DNA of 51,071 nucleotides from Hemicentrotus pulcherrimus (GCA_003118195.1 BEXV01001751.1:1-51071), one strand, 5' to 3'; shown: positions 1 to 14,212, numbered from the stretch's first letter. The notes: generated by a model from the sequence alone, not told the origin. A program made the numbers and translations.

Positions 1-3000
1 AACATTGATAAATCAGGATGATTCCTGACGATGAGATGACCGAATATATAATTTTACATTTTCAGTGTATGATGTTTATGTGTATGGTGTGTATATATAA
101 AATATTTTTTGTTCGCTTGCTTCACTCGCTCGCAATATCTGGGATCCGGATAGGTATATACTCGGGCAAGAAACCTTCACGGCCCTCACTCGAAAATGTG
201 CCCGTACGTTTATAATTTTGTACGAGGGATTGAAAGCATATCCTCTTTGATGAATTGTTGATTGAACTTAAACTTTTAAACTCCTAAATGGTTTCCGTGT
301 CTGGAAGAAAAAAAAAAGGGGCGAAAAACGCTGTAGTATAGAGTAAAATGCACGTGTAGCAAAATATTGTATTCTATTGCACTTTAAGTTTGCGTACATG
401 ATAAATCCCTTTTCTTCTTATATTAGAGGCAACAACTCTCTTTTTATGCTTTATAGGTGCAGTCCAATTGTAGATATATCTAAATACATGTAAATGAGCT
501 TTACAATACGGTCTTTTCAACCATTCAAAAGAAATCTATATTCATTCAACCATTGAAAGTTTATTTCTCTTACTATTCACAGAGTATATAAACTTATTCC
601 AAGTGAACAGCTTCATTTTTGCTATAGGCCTAGGCCTTTTATTAAAGATTATACATTAACTGTTCACATAGAGAAAAGTCAATCATAAGAAGCTTGAATG
701 GCAGGATAAACAAGAAAATCGCCTTGAATAAAATGTATTTTGTCGAAAATTAGTTTTTGTCTCTGGACTTCGATACAAATAAAAAATACAAGAGAAGTTA
801 GGTTTTTTTCTTTTAACGAATTAGATTATAATCCTGATAATATATATTTATTTTTTGGACTAGATCATTGAAATTAAAACTTTCTAACCTGCATCGAAAC
901 ACGGCTACGTCTACCTTAATGTTCTTAACTTCTTATAAATTTCTGTGGTATAACATTTTGGTCATCATCCTCAATCTGAGCATTTTAAAATTTCGATATT
1001 TTGTTTCCGAATATTGGTTTCCATTTCCAATTTCAAGATTACAGTTGATAAAAAAAAGTTAAAAAGGAATGGGAAAATACTTTGAATATTATAGCTTAAC
1101 AGTTATCTAAAGAACTGTAAACATTTTAAATAACTACAGACTTTTTAAAATGTCTGACAATTAAAAATATAGAATCAGATTAATGACCCCCAAAACACAC
1201 ACATTACAATTCTTCGTTTGACGTCCTCTTTAATGTTCAAAAATAAACATCTCAGTCGATGCTATTTCCAAAGAGATTAATACATTTTATCAATGTGTAC
1301 CTCAATATTCTTGGCCTAGCTTGAAATAAATTAAATTCTAATCGGCTCTAAATAATATTGTGATTGCCTTTTTGCTCGATGACAAAATCAACAGTCATAA
1401 TAGGTCCTGTCCTTTTCCGTTTCTCACCGTGTTCTATTTAAGAAAAGAATGGGAGAGAAATGCGAAGCAAAAATTACATGGAGTAGTTAGTTGTCCAGAG
1501 GTAAAATAGCAGCCGTTACAAATCGTGACAATGAAATCAACGTAAACTCGTTTGACTGAACGTGTTTCTATTGTAATGTGATCTTTTAATTTCTGGTAGA
1601 GCCCACTTGTAATCTTGTTATTTGCTCGTCACCATTAGGTTCTAAATTTGATGTCAAAAAAATATGGAAGACCCTCGCACTTGGACACGACACGCCATCA
1701 ATTATAGCCCAACATGGTGCGCTTTGGGGAAAATACTTGTGAATTATGGGGATGAGGTTTCATGAATTCAATATTATATCAGTTGACTTCAAGACGTAGA
1801 ATACGAGAAAGAGAGAGGGAGGAACAGGGAGAGGGAGAGAGGTAGTAGAAGAGAAAGTTTCTAGTATTTTCATTCTGAAGAGGAGCACTTTTAGCGTAAT
1901 TAAATCGCCATTAGCCCCCTGGTACACCCCCATTTGGCGTCTAAACTTACACCGGGGAAGAAACGATCATCTTCAATTTGTGAAATGAGCGGAGAGAAGC
2001 TATTTTACACAGACCGGTATGCGATGTCGATAATTCCTCGTCGAAAATTCGGATAAGATCTCGTCTTGTTTTGTTGTCGTTTGACTGAAGCGTTTCGGGT
2101 TCAAGCCCGTGGGACCTCGCCCGCGCGAAGCCTCCCGATTGCCTCTTGATACGACGAGTGGGGCTCATTGGATGAGCGAAGACACTGTGTCGTTACCAGG
2201 GGACACCCGGGGGCTACTGGTCCGCCGTTGAGCCGCTCTAGCGACGAACAAAAGACGCGGCCGGGTTTCCCAGCGGCTGGCAAAATGAGCTGTGGTAATG
2301 AAGAAGGAAGCAGAGTTGCCTGACTTCAACTCTCTTCGGCGTATCAGCTCCAGCAATTTGCGGGCCAATTTGCTGCACCCACACCGGTTAGTCTCCAAAG
2401 CCATTTGGACGCAATCTTTCTTTTCTTTACTTCCCCTCTCCCTTCTCTTTTATCGTATCTCCCAATCTCTAACAACACTCGTACGCTAAATGAAATTGCC
2501 ATCAACGCGATTAGAGATTGGCGAATCTTTTCATTGGTGCTTTTCTCAAATGACTGTTAGCGACACCTTCTCCCAACGCAACACAAGACATGCTCGCGGC
2601 TAAAATAATACGACATCGCATTTCACCACCGCCCATGTCCGTCAACTTGTTGGAATGTCAGACTCGAACGCTGATGAAAATGGAGATATAATTAGAAAGG
2701 AAGAAACCCTGGAAAACCCGCGTGAATTACAAATCCTGGCATGTCGTCTGCTTCCTATCACAAAACAGCGTCGACATGGAAAGATGAAAATTAGAGAAAG
2801 GGCGACATGAGAGACTTACAGACCCATCCTAAATCAACACGACCAGCTATTCTAACGCCAAAAGAGCGATATAGAAAAGACACGAGTTTGACTATGTCAT
2901 GCTTCTAGTAGCATATTATTTACATGGCAAATCTTGTTGATGCAGAAAATTATCTTTGCCGCGTACAGTAAGAGGAAAGCATTTTCATCAAAACATAACG

Positions 3001-3416
3001 ACGCCACAATAAGTTTTTCCAAAAGCTAAAAAGGGACGAACAATATTGAAGTACTTTGATAACTGTAACTTCATACATTAATTTAACAGAAAAAGTGGAG
3101 AAAAAAATACACATCACTTTTCCTTGGTTTTATATCAATCAGAAGAAAACAAAAATTTTGAGAACGCTAGATGACGTTCGTCTGCTCTTAAAACTATAAG
3201 ACAGTCTACGAGTCGGGGTGTTAGCAATAGTTCGATGACATTTCAAAGCATCACATTAATGTCTTCTACAAAACAAGATTTTTGGGCGATTTGATAAAGC
3301 TATGACTAAACACTTTTGGCACTTCCATGAGTGAAGGTCGGATAAAACACAGAATATAAAATGAAGTCACTTTCTGAAAGAATAGAAGAGAAACATCATT
3401 GGGTTCATAACGAAAG

Positions 3417-3435
3417 TGAGAGAGAGAGAGAGAGT

Positions 3436-3466
<31 letters not shown>

Positions 3467-3507
3467 GGAGAGAGAGAGAGAGGGGGAGAGAGAGAGAGAG
3501 AGAGAGA
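3417..3507. repeat. (GA)n/(GT)n compound microsatellite
   Basis: About 90 bp of GA dinucleotides interrupted by a short GT run and G-rich interruptions. The long Leu/Ser reading frames on the minus strand here are translations of this repeat, not genes. Confidence 0.95.
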
Positions 3508-4792
3508 AATACATACAGAAAGACTGAGACCACTTAGACCACCGAAATAATCATCTAGTAATGCAACTCTTGCAATACTATAGTATACCATTCTTGAATG
3601 TTGTTATTATAAGACAACTCTTTTACTACCTTGGTCATAATATGATGAGATCAAACTGAATGAGAAATCATTTTGAAATCCAATGTAAATAACCAACAAC
3701 ATGAAATTTAATAGCAAAAATATAGATAAAAGGAAAAGTTAGCTATTTTTCTATTCGAGATCAAATTTCACTTAAGGATCTGATAAAGGCTCAACTGGAT
3801 GAAATATGAGATAATTGATATCATTGTATAATAGAAGCACATCATGAATGTGATTTATGTCACATTATGTGGCGTCATGTTTGAGATCAAGATCTAATCC
3901 AAGATGACGCAGACATATTAAAAAAGATTCGTACTCATTGTAAGTTTCATTTTGAATTTTCCAAATAAGATCATCCTCAAAGGGATCTGGTAACATTGTT
4001 CAGATGAGAGAAATGATGCTAAGGTAGTGACTTCAATGCTAAATGTACAATTACAGATAATCTGAAAGTTTGAGAGAAAACAGACCGTTATTAGCGATAA
4101 AAATTGGGAAAAACTGATCTGATCGATTCCCTAATTCTCCCAACTGTAATATTACAATTTTATTACATTTTAGGTGAATTTACATCGTCACAAAGCAATG
4201 AATTGACTCTATATACCATTCCATACATAAAATTTTAAGTTTTGAAAGATTTTTTAAAGCCTGTCTTATCTCTTATTTTTATGGAAAACTGTTGGCAAAA
4301 TTCAAAAATGGTTGGGAGAATTTAATGTTAGAGGGCATTGCTAAGTGATGCCTTCAAAGAAAGCCATAAATCTCTTTGTGGTTTGAGAATTTTTTTTCAG
4401 GATTTTTTTTTTACAGTAGAACGAATATAATAAGTAACATTTCATTAAAAAATGACGAAGTTTTTTCATCAACCTTTAACAATGTTACCGAGTCACTTTA
4501 ACAGTAAGCGAAACTTTATGAGGCTGGGAACAGAATACACAGCTTATACAACCAAGTGAATATTTTGAAATATGTTTAGTCTTTAAAAAAAAAAAAAAAA
4601 AAATCCTTTAATTATTAAAAAAATGCCTTCAGCAACTAGCTGTTTTTAGCAAGTTCCTACAAATCTCCCATCTTCTGTAATACAAAAAGTAACAAAAAGA
4701 ACATTAACAAACAATACATTGACAACAGCATGAATATTATGCACTTACAAATTTACATAATAGAACAACGACAATATAATATACAATTGAAA

Positions 4793-4819
4793 AGAGGGAG
4801 AGAGAGAGAGAGAGGGGGG
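4793..4819. repeat. (GA)n microsatellite
   Basis: A short run of GA ending in a G homopolymer. Confidence 0.9.
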
Positions 4820-5540
4820 AGCGTGAACAAGAATAAAAGGGAACAAAATGTGTATGGTAGACTTCATCTTTCAAAGCTAAAACCTCTTAAAAATGTATTT
4901 AAAAAAACCTGGGACTGATGCCTGTAGTTGATGACAATGTTGACAATGATTACAAAAATTATGTATATACGATCATGTTATTAACAGAAGCGGAGAATTC
5001 TTAGATAATTTGTGAAGGTTTTAAAAGATTGCTGATGACGAAGAAATCATCTGGGTAAGTTATTCCATATTTTGGGAGAAGAAGTTGTGAATGTTCTGTC
5101 ACCAAGAAATTCAAATCAATTACATTTTTCATTGATATCTAATCTCCCAGATTTTACTATGTATAGTTTCTCTGCTATATAGGTCTGTTATCTATAATGG
5201 CCAATAACGACGTACTAGTTATTCATATAAGTCTATATGTCTTGAACATCTTGAAGGATATGATCATCACCATTATGACTGTTAACTATCGAGAAGAAAG
5301 TAAAGTTCCAATCTCCAATCGTTGTAAATTAATAAGATTCGCAGTAAAAAAAACATATATTGCCATCATGCATAGTTTATTCTGATAATCACAGATCAAA
5401 ATGGTACAAAATATATTCATCACATACATTAATCGACAGAGACATGAACGAAATAGAGCGTTATAATGCCGAAGGTGTCATTATAATATTATATACACAA
5501 TAATATAGTATACAGTCATGTGTTTTTTTTTCCTTTTTCC

Positions 5541-5544
5541 CCTC

Positions 5545-5576
<32 letters not shown>

Positions 5577-5664
5577 CCTCCCAAGCTCTCCTTCTGTCTC
5601 CCCTACTACTCTCTCTTCTCTCTCTCCCCCTCTCTCTCTCTCTCCCTTCCTCTTTCTCTTTTCC
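5541..5664. repeat. (CT)n microsatellite, interrupted
   Basis: About 125 bp of nearly pure pyrimidine on the plus strand, mostly CT units with interruptions. It is preceded by T and C homopolymers. The Ser/Leu-rich and Arg/Glu-rich frames over it are repeat translations. Confidence 0.95.
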
Positions 5665-7856
5665 TTTCAGTTGCGGGGTCACAAAAGGTGAAAGTAACTT
5701 TCTGTAGATTCAACTATCGGAGAAGTTTCAATGAACTGACAAGTGCAACAGATGTAAAGGGCTTTCGCTTCTGGGGAAAACCATAAATTACGATCAACTT
5801 TGAATAAACAAAAGGGAATCAAACAAAGACAGGCTATAAAAGTGAAACTATACGAAGTTTTCGTTTGACTCTAGAGGCAACATCAATGAAGTAAAGAAAA
5901 GTCCCTGGTGTCTTTTGATGACATATTCAATCATGTTTGTATACGCTTCTTAACACAGATTTGATTGTCGCCCACCGCCAAATATCGCCTCAAATATCGA
6001 GCACATGTCATTTTAATCGTTCCAATCAGCTTCTTTCCACATCTACGTTCTACACTCAATTGAGCAAGATAACTTTGAAATAATAACAAATGCCCTAAAT
6101 GTACGTTGACCTAATTATACCGTGCACGCGCCGACTCGCTAAAAAGTAGGCCGACATCATTTTGCGATCAGTATTTATATTTCCTTCTCCTTGCATTGTT
6201 GTTGTTTTTCTCCTTCACAAACGGGCATTCATAAGAGGCCTATTTATAGTAATGAAATTTACGAGAAACTTCCTAATTCTGTCCAAAGATTAGAAGAGAA
6301 ACAAAAAGGAAGGGGGGGGGGGTCACGGAGTCCAAATTTGCAAAAGTTTGACGTGTACTTCAACGGCCGGCCTTTACTTCTGATTAATACTTGATTCTAC
6401 ACAACAGATCACACACTTATCAAATAAAATGCCAATAGAGTGAATGTAAGTTTAGTCACTGAGCAGTATCAAGGCATATTCTTTTTTGAATGAAAGCATT
6501 ATGGTTTTATCGATTTAGAGAGAAATTTGTTGGTTTCATCATGTTAGATTTGCATGAAAATTCTCATCAAAAGCTTCCTTGAAATATGAACCTAGTAAGT
6601 CCACAGTCAACATAATGTTAATGTGTGAAATGTAGGAGTTGAATGAATATGTTGTCAAATTTAATGGAAGAAAATAAAAGTTAATTTGCAATTGCATTTA
6701 AATTTAAATTTGTAAATTTCCATAGTGTTTATTTTGTATTTATTGCCACTTGTATGAATATAGAAAGAATTAATAATTATTTTTATATTCTGAAGATAGA
6801 ATCATTTAAAGAAAATGAGATGAAAGTATCGACGCTTGCATAATAACTATTGTAAAATGAAACTAAACCTTTCATACACAGAAATGAAATTAAGTTATTC
6901 TAAAATGATCGTACACAATATGAATTTGGATCCAGTCGGTCTTACTCGATTTTGAAATAAAGAAATAAAAATGGAAAACTACTTTATGTCAGAATAACGT
7001 AGTACAATTTCACAAAAGTGAAAATAATTATCATGTGCTGAAAACTCCGACAACACGGAGTCGATTTATAAAACAAATTTAACCGCGTGATAACATGAAA
7101 AGCATGCCTTTTGAACCCTTCTCTGCATTTCTTTTCAGAAGATCCGGGGAAGATAAGGCGAAAAAGAACTTTAAAAAGTGTATTCATAGTTCATTGGCTT
7201 GCAGGAATAGTTTCCTCTACAGACTTGTAGCATTCCAAGAGGGCTGACAAATTTGTAGATTGTAACTTCCAGAGCTTGCGGTGAGATCGTTTACAGCGGC
7301 ACTTGTTTGGCATTCCCGCCAGAGCTTTGGGGGCAATACCAGTGATCAACTCGGTTGGCGCGTGGCGCCTGGTGGCATGTTCTCAGATTACCCACACGCA
7401 CATGTGCGTACACCAAATCGAATTCAAATCGACTTCCACAAAATTAATCGTTGAAAAATTGCATTTTGATTAGTTTGTCAGCTTCTTTTATCTTCGTTTT
7501 ATGTTCTCACATCAACCAGTGTCTGTTGTCCATTGATCTCCCAGTGTGCGCAAGCAACAATGAGAAGTGACGATTTTTTTTTTTACTAATCATTTTGATG
7601 AAATTTGAAATGTTCGAGAGCAATTTAATTTTGGAGATGGCATGCAGACGGTTATTCTATACTGTTTGAGAATTCGATACATTTCTTCAATGGCAATTAC
7701 GTGTAAGGCAATTAATAGATTCTAAAAAGAAAAGGGGGAAAAATGGCGAACATAGTAATTGAGATTATATCGTTATTGTATTTGGTGCCTAAATTTTGAA
7801 TCGAAAAAGTATAGTGTTTTCAGAATGAGCTGATGAGTTAGTAAAGGAGCCTGTAA

Positions 7857-7945
7857 GAGACAGACGGTAAATGGAGAGAGATGAGATGAAAATAGAGAGA
7901 GATGAAGAGAGAGAAGGAGAAAGAAAGAGAGGGGGAGAGAGGAGA
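7857..7945. repeat. Purine-rich GA repeat, degenerate
   Basis: A run of GAGA and AGAGATGA units with point interruptions, almost all purine on the plus strand. Confidence 0.8.
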
Positions 7946-8887
7946 AAAGGGCAGAGGGCGCACGTGGTGTCTAGAAGTGCTAATGAGGAAGATGGATACA
8001 ACAATTATTTTTTTATAAAGTAAACGACAGAGAGGTGTGATTATGGTTAGCAAAGAGAGAAAGGGTAGAAGAAAGAAAGAAAAAAAAAAGATTGTAGCTA
8101 ATACCAAACATACAATACAGGTTTGAAATTCCATAACATTATGAAATGAAGGTTGAAAGGAACCAAATTTTAACAGTCAAATTAAACTAAAAAAGGTTGA
8201 ATTTGGCATGAATCTTTCTTAAGATGATTGGAAAATATGTTTATTATTTATCGTTCAAATTGCTTTCTATATCAATGGGAATTTGATTTTCTGTCTGTCC
8301 ATGTTCCTATGTCCGTTTAGTCCACGAAAAAGGAAAGACTAAAAATAAGACAATTGTGAAAATGAAATTGAACTTTTTGGAGAAAAAAACTCTTCTTCTC
8401 CAAACGGTGATTAATTTTATGGTAATCTTGAAATATTCGAATATACAACATGCTCATATTAATTCAAAATATTATATGAGGAGGAATCTTTTTCCCCGAC
8501 ATATCGCGCAATCATCAGTATTGTCGTCTGGATATCTAAATTAATGAAATAATTATGATAAACTGTTGCATTGGATATCATAAAACCAAATTTATATTCT
8601 CTTAATTCATGCATAATTTATATTGAAACTCAACTACAGAAAGCATGGTATTTCCGAAAGTTGTCAAAAGCGCGTCAAGATCATTCTGTTTCACTCTCAA
8701 CAGATGGCAAACAGACAGAATAACAAGTCATATGACCCCTTCTCCTGCTTCTGAATTATCATATTCTTTTACTCTTGATTATTTTACCAGCCAGGATATT
8801 TTTACGGTCGATCAGTTTTGATTTCTCTGGATAATGGTCATGATGGGAGAAGGACAGTGTTAAGCAGACGACCGATCGCCAGAGTAT

Positions 8888-8971
8888 CAGGCGCACGAAG
8901 TATTGGCGGGAAAAGCGATCGGTGCTTTACCGCCATCAGCTAAACCACTCTGGCCAATATTGCGTGCCTTG
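8888..8971. repeat. Imperfect dyad inside a GC-richer island
   Basis: The left segment at 8888-8907 pairs with the right segment at 8953-8971 with a few mismatches. An inner pair, near 8905-8916 and 8923-8933, extends the potential stem. The island around it (8815-9010) is GC-richer than its flanks and free of simple repeat. It may be a structured or regulatory element. No RNA family was recognised. Confidence 0.4.
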
Positions 8972-9708
8972 TGGATGCCCGTAGAGACTATGCTGAACAA
9001 TTAAACCCGTGGCCATGAAAACATGATGATGGGGCGGTCGTTGAGATAGAGACAAGACAGGATCTATTGTGATTTGACAAATTATTCGTCCTTTGAGGAT
9101 TAATTGCCCGATCTCAATTTGCAGTTTACGAAGTCAACTTGTTGTCGTCAGGAAGTACTCCTTTTGTTCCATTAAATTTTGTCGATTCATCGTAACGTTC
9201 GCAATCGTGTTGTCGTTGTGTTTTAAAAATGTTAACTGAGTCCGATTTTGTCCTTTTGTTATATTAAACCTCACTCTTTTATTTCGCCACTCTCGTGACA
9301 TAGGCCTACATTTCGGTATTGACACGGGCTGGAAATCATTAATTGTACCAGATAAAAGGAAGTAAGGCATGATGAGAATTATGATGGAGGAGATGATTTT
9401 ACAATATTATATTTTCCTTACCTGGTAGATTGTTAATTGTTGTGACTCTGTGAAATAAATAGTTAACAAAAAAAAAAGTATTCAGAAGTTTGCATCTTAT
9501 ATCTAATGTATACCTAAACTTTTTTTTTAATCCCATTCAATTATATTAAATTTTTAATACGTAAAAAATACAAGTTGCTTGTCTTTATTTAAACGGTCTT
9601 CTAGCTGAGGTTATCAGGTTACTGACGTACGGTTTAGCAAAACCTTACAAACTACTTGTGATGGGTCAGTGGCAAGGAAAACGATTATAACTTAAAGAAA
9701 CCCTGGGA

Positions 9709-9860
9709 ACCCCCCCCCCCCCCACTAAATTAAACCTGGGTGAGGAGTGGCAAGTGTTGCTCATAATTTACTAAAGGACATTAGCTGGTGGTTGGCTGGG
9801 ACTGGTACCCCCAACCTGATTGAGAGTCAAGCGAATGAACCACCATACCACGACACCTCC
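9709..9860 (-). mobile_element. tRNA-derived SINE remnant
   Basis: Read on the minus strand from about 9857, the sequence has a tRNA-like head. An A-box-like segment (TGGTATGGTGG) is followed by an anticodon-arm-like stretch and a degenerate B-box-like segment around 9799-9812. A short body then ends at a C homopolymer near 9710-9724. The order and spacing fit the pol III head of a tRNA-derived SINE. The B box is eroded, so it is unlikely to be a functional tRNA gene. The assignment is by pattern only. Confidence 0.5.
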
Positions 9861-11039
9861 ATCTACAGCGCCTACAGTTTACAGCAGAACACATAGGGAC
9901 AACAAATCCAAAACTTCGCATAATTTATGCTTCGAGTAAATTCATATCTTCTGATGATAAAAAACGACTTGTAAATTCAGAACTTGTTCAACCTATGACC
10001 CTTATCTAAACCTTTTTTTTTCGAAACATACAAAGTAGGGATTGTGACTTCAAGCACGCCAAAGAGGATTTTGACAGTTATATTGGTCCTCCTTTTAGTT
10101 CCGTGAAATACATCAAGCGCTTTAAATCGTTTATTTCATGGTTAATCCATCCTCTTTAAGACAAAAATCAATCATTGAGTCTTTAATGTCTGCATTTCAT
10201 TCCTCAGTCAATTAAATATATTATTTACCTTCTATAGTACTAAGAAAACCTACGTCATTTGGCTGTCAAATTATATAAGCATGTTCATTTCGCTCGAGGT
10301 CATTACACTATACCTGTGCGTCAGAAATGACCCAACCAAATCTAATGTAATCGTTTTGTCCTAACAAGCAAACATCCGCCGGGAGGATGGATTGGTAGAA
10401 TGTGCTTAAAATGACTCTTTGCAAAACTCTATTAAAAGCTTTGTTAGAATGAAGGACGAAATAGAAGGGAAAATAAAGAATAAAAAGACGGGAGGCGACG
10501 AGAGTAACTTTATGTTCTTTAATCCATTCTAACAAAGCATGTTAACCTATGGTTCATGTACCGCAAAGATAGTCCTGTTTTCTTTTGCCCTTTTCCTAGC
10601 CAAACAGTTTTATAGTAATGATGACTCGAGTACTGATACATTCAAAACTTTGAGATTCTTAGAGTAGAACAAGCGTAATAACGAATGCTCCTGGAAACCA
10701 TCTATCGATTTATTCAGTGAGCTTATAGATCCTATGATCTCTTGAAAGGTTGGATGGTAGGATTGATATTAAAGCATGCATGAACTAATTGTTGAGTATG
10801 TGTAGAAGGGGAGAATTGATTAACAAAGAGTGATTGACGGATGAAATACACTTGCCTTGTCGGAAGAAAAGGCCCGTTTTGATGACCCAATAGAACTCAA
10901 TTCGGGCGGGGTGGAGAAAAAAAAATCCTCGTTTGACACAATAGAGAAATATAATGTAGAAAAGAGGAGAGGGTGTAATGCCGTGCGGGTCTGGGGCATT
11001 ATTGAGTAGCAGTCGTTTTCTTCTTGTACTTCTTTTCAT

Positions 11040-11258
11040 TTCTATCATCAGTTTAATGTTGTTATTATATTATCTTTAATAATTCCCCCTTAATTATCTG
11101 TCTCTAAATATTACTATTTTAACTTATTAATTGTGTACATGTCTGTAGGCGACCCCACTGGAAATAGGATCTCGAGCTTTAATGGGTTATTCTGTCTATT
11201 CGTATATATTGTTGTATGTTGAAAGCTTGTCGAATAAAAATCAATCAATCAATCAATC
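11040..11258 (+). mobile_element. LINE-like 3' end with (AATC)n tail
   Basis: The block ends in an AATAAA-like segment followed directly by repeated AATC units (about 11238-11259). This is a common 3' terminus of chordate and echinoderm non-LTR elements. The preceding 150 bp has the GC-richer 'GACCCCACTGGAAAT' and 'AATGGGTTATTC' segments that I associate with such 3' UTRs. No coding part remains. The family is not determined. Confidence 0.4.
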
Positions 11259-13902
11259 GTGAATTTTATTTGGGTTTGCATAATACGAATATACATGTAT
11301 AAAAGATACGGAAAAGATTATTTCAATATAAAAGAAAGATGGAATAATGGATAGAACATACGATAAAAGTAAATGGTTTAAATCCAGACAGTGACTTCAA
11401 TATGCAGGGCATAGAAATTATAATCAAAATTAATGTTCAAAACATATTTGGATGTAATTAACCGTGCCGTAGAGCTGGGAGCGAGAAGGGCACTTGCCCC
11501 CTGCCCATTACATGCATGTTGCACCCCCCCCCAAAAAAAAGATATAGTTACAAACAAGTAAAAGTAAAGGAATCAGGATTAAAATTGAAATTATAAAAAG
11601 ATTGAGAAGAGAAAGAAAGTGAGAGTGAGAAGCATGCGCTCCTTTGCAATGTTATGACCAATGCCCATTCTAACATGACTGGACCCCTAGCCATTTGCAA
11701 GATTTAGTCAAGGGAATAATTGATATCTTCGATACAAATATATATTAATGACGATGCTTCTCAATTATACTCAACAATTTATTCCATCTACGAGACGCAT
11801 TTCTTCCACAGAAGCCTTATTAACCAAACGTTTGGACACCGGTAATGATGAGGACTGTCGTCCTGGGATTCAATTAAACTACGCACGCGTGGTGGACCTA
11901 TCGAGCCAGCGCTCCAACATATGACATCGTCTTGATGCATCTTGAACCTTAACCCCCAAGAGCCCAAATTAAGCCATCTCGTTAACATAATCCATGCGAC
12001 GGATAAACCTCCACAATTACGATGTTTAGTCAATATTGTAATGATGATTGTTGTAGTTATTGTCATCTAACAAAGAAATCGCTACAATTAAGGAGTTATC
12101 ACGATTAGGGGTGTTTTTTTTTCTCTTCTTCTCAATGTTTTAAGGAGAATATTAAGAAGATCCGGATTATAACACCGGTAATAATGATCACCCGCTATGC
12201 TAGCAATTATTTGGGCATAGACGAAATCGTATTAAATATACTCCTTGAAGAATAACGCCATGGATGGGGGGTCAATCGTGCTTTAATGTGTCTTCTTGAG
12301 GCGGATGTCGCCGCTTGGGGCCGTGGTCTCTATAGTCTCCTATCAATTATCATAGTAACATCTGCCCACTTATACTCGCCCCCTTCCTCTGTCCAACATT
12401 AATTTTTATCCATGTAGTCCTTAATCAGCTCCTCTTAAAACTCTTGATTGTTATGAGTTTAAGCTTAGAAGTTGTTGAGATACAATGCGGAGATTTTCCT
12501 GTTTCACATAAAATCCTACCATCTCTTTTACATACCTTGCATGATAAACACAAGGGATAACCTCCAGAATATACCAACAGGTGGATATCACTTCGTACTA
12601 ATGATCTTCAGTAGAAATTGTCAAGTTCGTTAAGCAGTTGCAGCAACAAAGAAACAAAGACTAATGAAGAGTGAATAAGGGTGAAGAGAAGTTTAAGAGA
12701 CTTGAACTGTATCCACTTGAGGGGTGTACTACAAGGATTACTATTGACATTATTAACACGTTGTTGTTTGGATGAACGTAAGTTGTATAAGTGGGTACTT
12801 TAGCAAAATAAAGAAGGAATATAATTGAGACAAAAGATGAACAGTATTATTGATTTTCCAAGAGTGCACGCGTGGAGGCGGGCGCACCCCTCTTTAAAAA
12901 GTTCAGAGTTCTGAGATTACTTTCGCCAGATCGGTGTTTCACCTAATGTCGAATCGAAGTCTCTTTTGCCTCATTTACAAAGATTTAGATATAAAAAATT
13001 AGCAAAACAAAAGAGTAAAGAAATAAGAATAAATCTATATTCTTTTATATATTTTTAAAAATTATTATTATTATTTTTTAAATTCTTAAAGTAATCAATG
13101 ATAATACACAACATTTATTAGACGCTTAATACGGGTGTTTCTAAGCGCACCGTTGTCTGACTAAAAAGTAACAACCAAATCTTATAAAAAATACACACAA
13201 AATATAAATATGTTCTGTATTCAATAAATGATTAAGGCTATATATAATAATAAAAATGAAAATAAAAATGAGATCAAACATAAGGTCAGACATAAGATAA
13301 AACATTAGATCTAACAAAAGTTAATCTTCTTTCCGAATTTGCCTTCCTTTCTTACAGATTGCTTCTATAAAGAATGAATTAATATTATTCGATTCCATGG
13401 GGTCAATCTTTGCAGGTTCCCCCCCCCCCCCCCCTCATGACCGACACTTCCACTCAGATATTCATTGTGCATGTACGGGGATCCGTTTTTAATGGTAAAT
13501 ATTTTTGCATTATGAATGCATGCTTTAATCATCACATTGATATGAAAATTGACTCACAGAGGATGGTCTGATATTTCATAATGATATCCTAATGCAATAG
13601 GTTTTACTTCTCTCCTCTTGGTTCTTCAGCTAATGCAGTAAAAGTGATGAAACCTTTAGCGCACTCTAGATGAAACTATCTGTCTGTTCTTTCTATTCCA
13701 TCCACTATAACGTCACTCAACTAGGATGAGACAGAGAACAGGGACAGATAAGTGGCCTTTGGTGGTGGTTATACCGAACAGCAGGGGGTGGCTAACGAGG
13801 TGTTTAACCCCACTTGCATAATTGAGCTCTTTTTGTTCCCATCTCACACTCTCCTGTATCAGATATACATCATGAGTGACATCAAGATTATGAGTTGTCA
13901 TG

Positions 13903-13931
13903 AGAGAGGGAGAGAGAGAGAGAGAGAGAGT
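13903..13931. repeat. (GA)n microsatellite
   Basis: A nearly pure GA run of about 28 bp. Confidence 0.9.
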
Positions 13932-14091
13932 AACAGAAAAGTGCAGGCCAAATAAAGGATAATAAAAGCACAAAATGAAAGCATGGATTAAAAAAGTACG
14001 TACAAAAGTGGGGTTGGCTTAAAACTAAGAAAACAAAATAACATGATGACATCATCATAATGGGAAGAGAGGGGGAAATGTGATAATGGTA

Positions 14092-14160
14092 GATAGAGAG
14101 AGAGGAAGAGATAGGCATATAGAAAAACAAAAGAGAGATAGAGAGAGAGAGAAAGAGAGT
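14092..14160. repeat. GA/GATA-like purine repeat
   Basis: Interrupted AGAG and GATAGAGA units leading directly into the GT/GC tract. Confidence 0.85.
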
Positions 14161-14170
14161 GTGTATGGGT

Positions 14171-14178
14171 GTGTATGC

Positions 14179-14209
<31 letters not shown>

Positions 14210-14212
14210 CGT
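14171..14212. repeat. (GT)n(GC)n alternating purine-pyrimidine tract
   Basis: A 42-bp stretch in which purine and pyrimidine alternate without a break: GTGTATGC, then about a dozen GT units, then five GC units. This composition is well known to favour left-handed Z-DNA. The His/Thr-rich minus-strand frame here is its translation. Confidence 0.9.

Larger units (their letters stand above)
1..9700. other. Gene-free AT-rich region with microsatellites and GC-richer islands
   Basis: No open frame here shows a recognisable domain or a set of exons with consistent splice phase. The sequence is AT-rich and broken by purine/pyrimidine microsatellites, which are listed separately. GC-richer, low-repeat islands stand out at about 2080-2400, 7195-7420 and 8815-9010. 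They could be conserved non-coding elements of a nearby developmental gene, but that is inference from composition only. Poly-G runs occur near 6313. Nothing else can be supported. Confidence 0.5.

Noticed and set aside
3266..3591. Long Leu/Ser-rich minus-strand frames
   Set aside because: They are translations of the GA microsatellite. The same applies to frames over 5461-5786, 7789-8134, 13888-14361, 24178-24534, 24622-24930 and 29351-29823.
9709..9860. A functional tRNA gene
   Set aside because: The B-box-like part is degenerate, the acceptor stem cannot be closed, and the unit continues into a non-tRNA body. A SINE remnant fits better.
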